From Stenogyne calaminthoides (Eukaryota; Streptophyta; Magnoliopsida; Lamiales; Lamiaceae): a stretch of DNA of 64,000 bases. This document shows positions 57,830-64,000 of this stretch, piece after piece; within the stretch, counting starts at the first letter, position 1; each line of letters begins with the position of its first letter. The DNA lies in assembly GCA_037126765.1 (NCBI GenBank), contig JBBCBC010000019.1:34432222-34496221 (forward strand), written 5' to 3'. The position numbers and the translations under genes are program-made. The notes beneath the pieces are model-generated. The model saw only the letters and a program-made list of their open reading frames with translations, ran no database searches and had not been told where the DNA came from.

Positions 57830-58805
57830 TTTTTACATCTCCTGAATCGGCTTTTCTCGTGGGGTAGGTGACTGTGAGGAGGCGGCTAGGGCTGTGGGGC
57901 GTGGAGCGGGCGAGTAGGCCGCGAGGCAGGCGACGTGGGCTGCTAGGCGGTTGGAGGTCAACGGTGTGAGAGGCAGAGGCGGGCGACGCGAGCCCTGGGC
58001 GTGACTTAGGCGTGACCTGGGTGGCGATTGGAGGATAGCCGCACAACAATAGGTATCCAACCCCTTTTGCATTTATCCCGTATTGACTTTCTCACTACTA
58101 TGTATGTGTAAATGTGAATGGAAATTGATAGAAGTATGTAAATGGATTGGTTGGGTATGGACTAGAATGATCCGTATGCCTTGTGGTTACCTTTAAGTTT
58201 GTGAAGAATCGGAGAATTTGAAATTTTAATTTCTTGAATGCTCTTAGAGAAAAATAGGTGACTCTTTTGGCATATATATGGGAGTGTGAATATGGAGATT
58301 TCAAATTGAATTTGTATGTGTGTTCTTTCTTGGGTTTGAGAGGAGTGGGGGAATTTAGGCTTATATATGTGAATTGGATACTTGAAGTTGTGGGTTTATG
58401 GGAATACTATATTGTGGTAAATTTGGTCATATGCTTTCGTTTGTATACGTCAAATCTCATAATGACCGAAATTGGGGATGTTAGAACGTAGGATGTCATT
58501 TCTATACTAGTATGTATGTTTATGTGTTTTTGGGTGATGGGTATACTAGCACGAATATGAATGTTAGAGTCGTTTGATTTGGCAATTTCAATGGTTTTGG
58601 TAGAAATTGGCTTATTTTGGTGTGGGATGATGGTATATATGATATGATAAATAGGATTCTATAATTGCATATAGATACCTCAAGAGTCTTGATTATTTGA
58701 ACTTGTTGAGTCCTTTGTTGGTCGATGATGATAGTTGAATGAGTCGATCATTTGCTCCAAAATCAACCATCCCGTATCTTCCTTGAAATTTTGTTGTTGT
58801 TCTAG
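57830..58805 (+). other. Leader/intron-like sequence of the host retroelement
   Basis: Begins near a good donor (GATCAG|GTATGC at about 57817) and ends, just before Copia-C, with a pyrimidine-rich TTGTTGTTCTAG, an acceptor-like motif. If Copia-C is removed, the Transposase_28 frame starts close after this acceptor. The GC-rich 57860-58040 part contains 'ggcgacg' words. No coding exon. Confidence 0.4.
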
Positions 58806-60467
58806 TGTTGGGGAATTAATTGGCCGGATCTATTCGGGATGAATATTTAAATACAAATTTAATTCTAACAATTAAACTAGCATGAATTAATCCTATATTA
58901 ACTCAAATAATAATTCAACAACAAATCATGCATATAAACAGTTCACATAAATCCTACGCATGCGGAATTGCTATTGAATTTTTCCAACACATGGAATTGC
59001 ACTTGGGATGAAAGAATCATCCACTATTTATAGATGAGGGGTTGGTCGAAATTTTGGGGAAAAAATAATGTGGGAAAATCTTTTTCTTGATCTCCAAGAA
59101 ATCTTGAATATATCTCATATATTCTTTTCTCCATAATTAAAATATTCCACAAAAATCCCAACTCCTCTTATTATGGGATATTTCAAAATTTTAAGGGAAA
59201 AGAAACCAAGATTTGGATCTTCTTGAATTTATGAGATATATTTGTATTGCAAGAATACATATCTTCCATAATATCTTTTCAAGAAAATCAAGAAAACCTT
59301 TATTTCCCTTATTTATTCAAAATTTTCAAAAATCTCACAATAAATAACCAAGTGGGAGATTTCTTGAATTTAATGAGATAATCTTGTATTCCAAGAAAAC
59401 TTATCTTCATTCCATAACAAAATTCAAAGAAAATCTTTCTCCCCCTCTTATTTATTATTTCGAATAAATAGGAAAAATAGGCAACAAAATTTATTCTATT
59501 TTTAAACACTTTTTTCAGTTATTGGACTTTATGTTTGGGCTACTTGAGGGGCCTTAAGGAGAATTAAGATTGGACCTTCCAATGGATCTTGAATTATCAA
59601 TATTGAGCCACAATATTATTCAAGCCCATAAATATTAATTAATCCCACTACATAATTAATATTGCACTATCCATCTTAACCCATATTACTGTTAATATGG
59701 CTCCTGGTTATTATTTCCCGTGTTTAAGATTATCTAGCCCATTAATTAATTCAAGCCACTGAAATAGCTTTCCATTAATTAATATCTTTTTGTCCTTGGT
59801 CAAGGAACGGTTCAACATCATTATCCATACCGGAAACTAGTTCCACTTGCAAGATTTGGTATGATAAATATTATGAACCTCCCAAGGGGGCAAATCGAAC
59901 AAGCGTACTTGCACACGATTCTTCGTATTAAATCTTAGCAATCGCATGTGACCAATAATATTGACCAAGATATAAAGTATTGAATCTCATTGATTCTCTA
60001 CCCGTCATAAGTCAAAGCAATAATTACTAACCACACACGATCCTATTTAAGGGACGAAGATTAAGAAATAACGAACCACTGAGGTCCAATTCTTCCTAGT
60101 TCAGTGCTGAAGAATTCATCCTCATGTAGGTCTTATTCAGTACATCAGTCATGCACTAGTGTAATCTCTTGGTCAAGACAAGTCAATCTGAGCCTTACAC
60201 TTCAACCTTTCACGATGGATTGTTCATTTCCATCTAGGTCGTGAATAGCGTACTTTTAGTTACAAGGGACTGTTAATTTAATCTTCTGTGATCTGGTATC
60301 ACTAAATTAACTACAATGTAACACGTACTATTTATTGAACAATTGTGCAGTAAATATATGTAACATTCAATGATATTTAAAGCATCAATGATAAATAATT
60401 TATTTCAGTAAGAAATTCAGTTTTGGTTATACAAAGTAAAAACATAATTTCCAGTATAACCCCAACA
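58806..60467 (-). repeat. Copia-C LTR, 3' in element sense (1,662 bp)
   Basis: Homologous to 51509-53212. It lacks about 190 bp present in that LTR (the part after 'catgcggaa') but has small insertions elsewhere. Minus-strand TATAAATA lies at 59025-59032. Clear divergence from the Copia-B LTR shows that the two elements were separate insertions, not a duplication. Confidence 0.93.
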
Positions 60468-60479
60468 ATCTCCCACTTA

Positions 60480-63165
60480 TACTCAAAGTCTGCTTTTAAG
60501 TATACTACAGCATGTCTCGTGTAGTTCCTAATGCGTGACATCTAATGTCACCTACACGAACCTAATAATATCTCCCACTTATACTCAAAGCAGATTGGCA
60601 ACGGTCTTGACACCCATTCCTTCCACGTGTCTCTCGAATGTATTCTGAGGCAGACCCTTTGTGAATGGATCAGCTAGGTTGTCTTCTGATGCGATCTTTG
60701 CCACCTCTATATCTCATCTCTTAACGATTTCTCGTATAAGATGGTATTTCCTTTCAATGTGTTTGCTGGTCTTGTGGGCTCTTGGTTCCCTTGAATTTGC
60801 AACTGCTCAGGCATTATCACAATAAATAGTGATTGTGCTGGGAAAATTCGGAACTACATCCAAGTCCACTAGGAAGTTCTTGAGTCAAACCGCTTTTTTC
60901 GCTGCCTCGCAAGCAGCTACATATTCGGCTTCCATGGTAGAATCGACAATGCATTTCTGCTTAACGCTTCTCCATGTCATGGCTCCTCCCCCCATGCAAA
61001 ACACACTACCGGAGGTAGATTTTCTGGAATCTAAGTCTGATTGGAAATTCGAGTCCGTGTAACTGATGGGGATTAGACTATCTGACTGATAAACCAACAT
61101 TCTATCTCGAGTTCTTTTCAGATACTTCAAAATGTTTTTAACTGCCGTCCAATGCTCTTTCCCCGGGTTACTTTGGTATCTTGCCACCATGCCAACGGCA
61201 AAGCAGATATCCGGTCTCATGCACAGCATTGCATATATAAGGCTTCCGACAGCCGAAGCATAAGGAATGTCTTTCATGTCATCTATCTCCTTTTGTGTCT
61301 TAGGGCACATTTCCTGGGATAGATGGATTCCGTGTCTGAAAGGTACAAAGCCTTTCTTGGAATCCTGCATGCTGAATCGCTTCAAGACAGTGTCTATATA
61401 TGAAGCTTGCGATATGCCTATCATCATTTTCTTGCGATCTCGAGTGATTTTGATCCCAAGGATGTGCCCAGCTTCCCCTAAGTCCTTCATATCAAACTGT
61501 TTTGAAAGCCATGCCCTTACGTCTAACAACACCTTTACATCATTCCCGATGAGCAGAATGTCGTCTACGTATAGTACTAAGAATACCAATGCAGTTCTGA
61601 TATGCTTTTTGTACACACAACTTTTGTACTCGTTTTGATCAAACCCATAAGACTTTATTACTTGATCAAAACACTGGTTCCAAGCTCTGGATGCTTGTTT
61701 GAGTCCGTAGATGGACTTCTTGAGCTTACAAACTAGGTGTTCTTAACCTTTTTTAATGAAGTCTTTGGGTTGTTGCATATAGATTTCCTCTTCAAGACTT
61801 CCTTTAAGGAAAGCCGTCTTGACATCCATTTGCCAGATTTCAAAATCGAGATGCGCAGCAATCAACAAGAGAATTCGGATGGACTTGAGCATTGCTACAG
61901 GCGAAAAGGTTTCCTCATAGTCGATCCCTTCTTTCTGAGTATAACCTTTCGCCACAGGCCTTGCCTTGAAGGTTTCCACCTTCCCGTCCGGTCCTTTTTT
62001 TCTCTTGTATACCCACTTGCAACCAATGGGTTTGACCCCATTAAGTGGTTTGACTAGCTCCCACACTCTGTTATGATCCATAGAACCCATTTCGGCTTTC
62101 ATTGTTGTTTGCCAAGAAACCGTATCCTTGTCTTGGATTGCCTCATCATATGTCCATGGGTCTGATTCATCTTGTCCGGGGATCAAGTCCGAGGACTCTC
62201 CTATCCCCATGAATCTCTCGGGTTGTCTTACAACCCTCCCACTACGACGAGGTTCGGTTGTGTAAGTGTGTCATTTGGTATGTCATCTTGTCACAGTTAG
62301 CCTTTGGGGTTAGCCCCTTAGCTCATTTAAGGTAATCTCACTTCGGGTTTTCTTTTTTGTTCATATAGTCTTCTTCCAAAAATCTAAAGTGGGTGCTTAT
62401 TACCACCTTTTGATCTTCGGGACCATAGAAAATACACCCTTTTTGTTCCTCGGGGTATCCTATAAACAACCTTAATTACGATCGAGGATCTAATTTTACG
62501 GCTTCCTTGTCCAACACGTGGGCGGACACCCCCAAATTCTCATGTGTCTCGGGATGGACTTGCGCTTGGGTCCACAATTCTTTGGGAGTTTTGGGAACCG
62601 ATTTGGATGACACCAAGTTCAGAATATAAGCCGCTGTTTCCAAGGCATGACCCCAGAACGACTTGGGTAGATCCGCATAACTCGTCATTGATCTAACAAT
62701 TTCTAAAAGAGTTCTCTTTCTTCGCTCTGCAACCCCATTTTTTTAGGGGTTCCGGGTGCAGTTAGCTGGGATACAATCCCTTCATCTGACATGTAGTTCA
62801 AAAACTCATCGCTGAGGTACTCGCCTCCACGATCGGATCGTAGAGACTTGATACGTTTTTCCCTATGATTCTCTGCTTGAGCCTTAAATTCTTTGAATTT
62901 CTCAAAGGTCTCAGATTTATGCTTCATAAGGAAAATATAGTCGTACCTTGAGTAATCATCAATAAAAGTGACGAAATACTCATAACCTCCTCTTGCTTTG
63001 ATTGACATTGAACCACATACGTCTGTGTGAATGATTTCTAACACTTCTTTGGCTCTATTCCCCTTGGCTATGAATGCCATCTTGGTCATTTTACCCTCCA
63101 AACATGATTCGCAGGTTGGGATTGGTTCAACTTGGAGAGACTCCAGTGAACCATCTTCTACCAAA
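60480..63165 (-). pseudogene. Copia-C pol (integrase-RT-RNase H), decayed
   Basis: From the right: CESCLEGKMTKMAF (63100), IIHTDVCGSMSIKARGGYEY, FIDDYSRYDYIFLMKHKSET and SDRGGEYLSDEFLN (about 62800). A frameshift follows in the GTP-QNG region near 62740, then the integrase C-terminal part 62688-62476. RT is at 62210-61743 (WVYKRKKGPDGKVETFKARP, MDVKTAFLKGSLEEEIYMQQ) and continues, after stops, at 61616-60885 (LVLYVDDILLIGND) with RNase H (ISYTDSNFQSDLDSRKSTSG, TMEAEYVAACEAAK). It keeps a longer RT/RNase H frame than Copia-B. Confidence 0.9.
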
Positions 63166-64000
63166 TCAGTTTTAGCTTCCAATCGCAATGGTGGCGGGGA
63201 TGATAGTATAGATGTTATGGGAGAAGAATCGAATGAGGAAATTGAATTGGACGATGGGGCCGATGAAGTTGGGTTTGATGAAGGGGCAGATGAAGTCGCG
63301 CCCAGTGGGGGGTCCAAACAAGTCAAGACTCGGGTCAGAAAAAAGATCGTGGTGGACGATACTGAGGTTGACTGGTTTATCAATGAGGCAAAGGAGGCGA
63401 CACAGATTTAGATGAACTTGCCTGAGGGCCGTCCCGCTGCCTTTGATTTTAAAGCTTATCGGTTGCAATTCATGCGTAGCCATCTTCCACAGCCATACCG
63501 TGATTTCACGGAAGATACTTTTGCGGGGATGGGGTTTGTCTCTTGTGTAAGAGATTAAGATCTCGCCAACCTTCGGTCCAAGTACGAGATCCCTAATGAT
63601 GTCCACCTCTCTGCCCCGACACATAAAGAGCGCGCAAGCAGCCTCCGACAAATTGTATCGCAGTGAATACGGGCGCCATGGAGGCCGGAATCCGGTTTCC
63701 TCTTCATCCAGCTATTAGCCGATTTCTCGAGTATTGGAATTTGTCGTTGACCCAAATAACTCCAAATGGGTGGAGCACTTTTTTTAGATTATTGGGGTTG
63801 TTTGGCGAGATCCAAACTTCAGCATTCCCTTCTCCCGCCGAGCTCTTTTATTTCACTCAACTTTTTAAAGGTGACGGTGAAGGTTATTATGCTCTTCGGG
63901 CCCCGAACGGTTGGAAAATTATCGAGGAGGTTCCCAATAAGGCTAAGCGTTGGAAAGATTCATTTTGGTTTGTTGGTGGGGATTGGAGGAGTCCGACTGA
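63166..64000 (+). pseudogene. Transposase_28 ('putative gypsy type transposon') protein, partial, with stops; continues off right edge
   Basis: An acidic N-terminal stretch (IELDDGADEVGFDEGADEVA, then VRKKIVVDDTEVDWF) ends at TAG 63409-63411. The same frame continues with HLPQPYRDFTEDTFAGMGFV, a stop at about 63556, and SKYEIPNDVHLSAPTHKERA. After a frameshift near 63645 a long frame open to the window end reads MEAGIRFPLHPAISRFLEYW, SLTQITPNGWSTFFRLLGLF, ELFYFTQLFKGDGEGYYALR and NKAKRWKDSFWFVGGDW. The order of these blocks is that of Pfam PF04195 proteins encoded by large plant gypsy-type or derivative elements. At least two stops and one frameshift make this copy non-functional as read. Confidence 0.72.

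Larger units (their letters stand above)
58806..63165 (-). mobile_element. Copia-C: second 5'-truncated copia element, same family as Copia-B
   Basis: Left LTR 58806-60467 with TG/CA ends, polypurine tract on minus next to it, and minus-strand pol up to about 63165. There the pre-integrase coding sequence stops abruptly and plus-strand Transposase_28 sequence begins. No 5' LTR, gag or protease is present. A possible target duplication tctag (58801-58805) has no partner, so the deletion removed the 5' end together with its flank or the element was cut by later rearrangement. Confidence 0.9.
50622..64000 (+). mobile_element. Large gypsy-type retroelement (Transposase_28 carrier), split by two copia insertions; runs off right edge
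   Basis: Evidence is indirect. 50622-51508 and 56761-57830 become contiguous when Copia-B is removed (its target duplication CATGG joins them). Both contain GC-rich repeats of 'ggcgagcattggg' and 'ggcgacc' type. A plus-strand TATAAATA at 57626 is followed by a C/T-rich leader, as in an LTR promoter, and a plus-strand Transposase_28-type reading frame occupies 63166-64000. The left end TGTTGTACACC at 50622 is a guess at the LTR start. The LTR/leader boundary, the primer-binding site and the other LTR are not identified. Confidence 0.45.

Noticed and set aside
57564..58049. 161-codon minus-strand frame
   Set aside because: Opposite to the TATA box and leader in the same stretch and low in complexity. 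Treated as antisense to retroelement leader DNA.
63172..63651. 159-codon minus-strand frame at the right edge
   Set aside because: Antisense to the Transposase_28-type frame, whose block order is recognisable. The minus frame has no family wording.

Overview
This is nuclear plant DNA, most likely from a core eudicot. Support comes from spliced genes of plant type (GT-AG introns), Stowaway MITEs, a Mutator-like element (MULE), a CACTA terminus, Ty1/copia and gypsy-type retroelement genes, and plant families such as DUF506, F-box/FBD, CHIP, PUB-type U-box and DUF1985. The genus cannot be read from the sequence. Intergenic DNA is very AT-rich, and transposable elements make up about half of the window.

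Layout. 1-754 is the end of a CACTA transposon running off the left edge. 2716-2913 is a Stowaway MITE. 3056-7986 is a whole but coding-dead copia element (Copia-A, minus strand) whose LTRs carry a minisatellite. 8210-9091 is an intact DUF506 gene (minus). 9661-15761 is a complete 6.1-kb MULE with about 110-bp terminal inverted repeats, a decayed mudrA-like transposase gene and a convergent GRF zinc-finger gene. 18768-20263 is an F-box gene with a C-terminal frame break. 20870-21720 is a relic of a PUB9-like U-box gene that has lost the U-box itself. 22303-25830 is an intact eight-exon CHIP co-chaperone/ubiquitin ligase gene (278 aa). 29303-31340 and 34151-35878 are two paralogous genes for double ubiquitin-like-domain proteins with unrelated tails. 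The second shows tandem exon-intron duplication. 36.4-42.1 kb is a tandem array of roughly 0.75-0.9-kb units, one carrying a foldback element that itself carries a Stowaway. 42709-45225 is a four-exon DUF1985 gene. At 47931-49079 two decayed copies of that gene lie tail to tail as an inverted repeat without spacer. 50.6-64 kb appears to be a large gypsy-type element (Transposase_28/PF04195 protein on plus at the right edge) split by two 5'-deleted copia elements on minus (Copia-B, 51509-56760, with a perfect 5-bp target duplication; Copia-C, 58806 to about 63165).

Functional content. Four genes look intact as read: DUF506, CHIP, the first ubiquitin-like gene and DUF1985. The second ubiquitin-like gene is readable but ends at a stop inside a duplicated exon. 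CHIP, the F-box gene and the U-box relic all belong to ubiquitin-ligase families, and the two ubiquitin-like genes lie within 10 kb. This is probably chance plus local duplication rather than a functional cluster, because plants have no operons. The most unusual items are the two ubiquitin-like genes with exon repetition, the DUF1985 gene with its nearby natural hairpin locus, and the MULE carrying a convergent GRF/coiled-coil/membrane-anchor gene. All splice structures were read by eye from frame continuity and GT-AG sites, with no transcript support.
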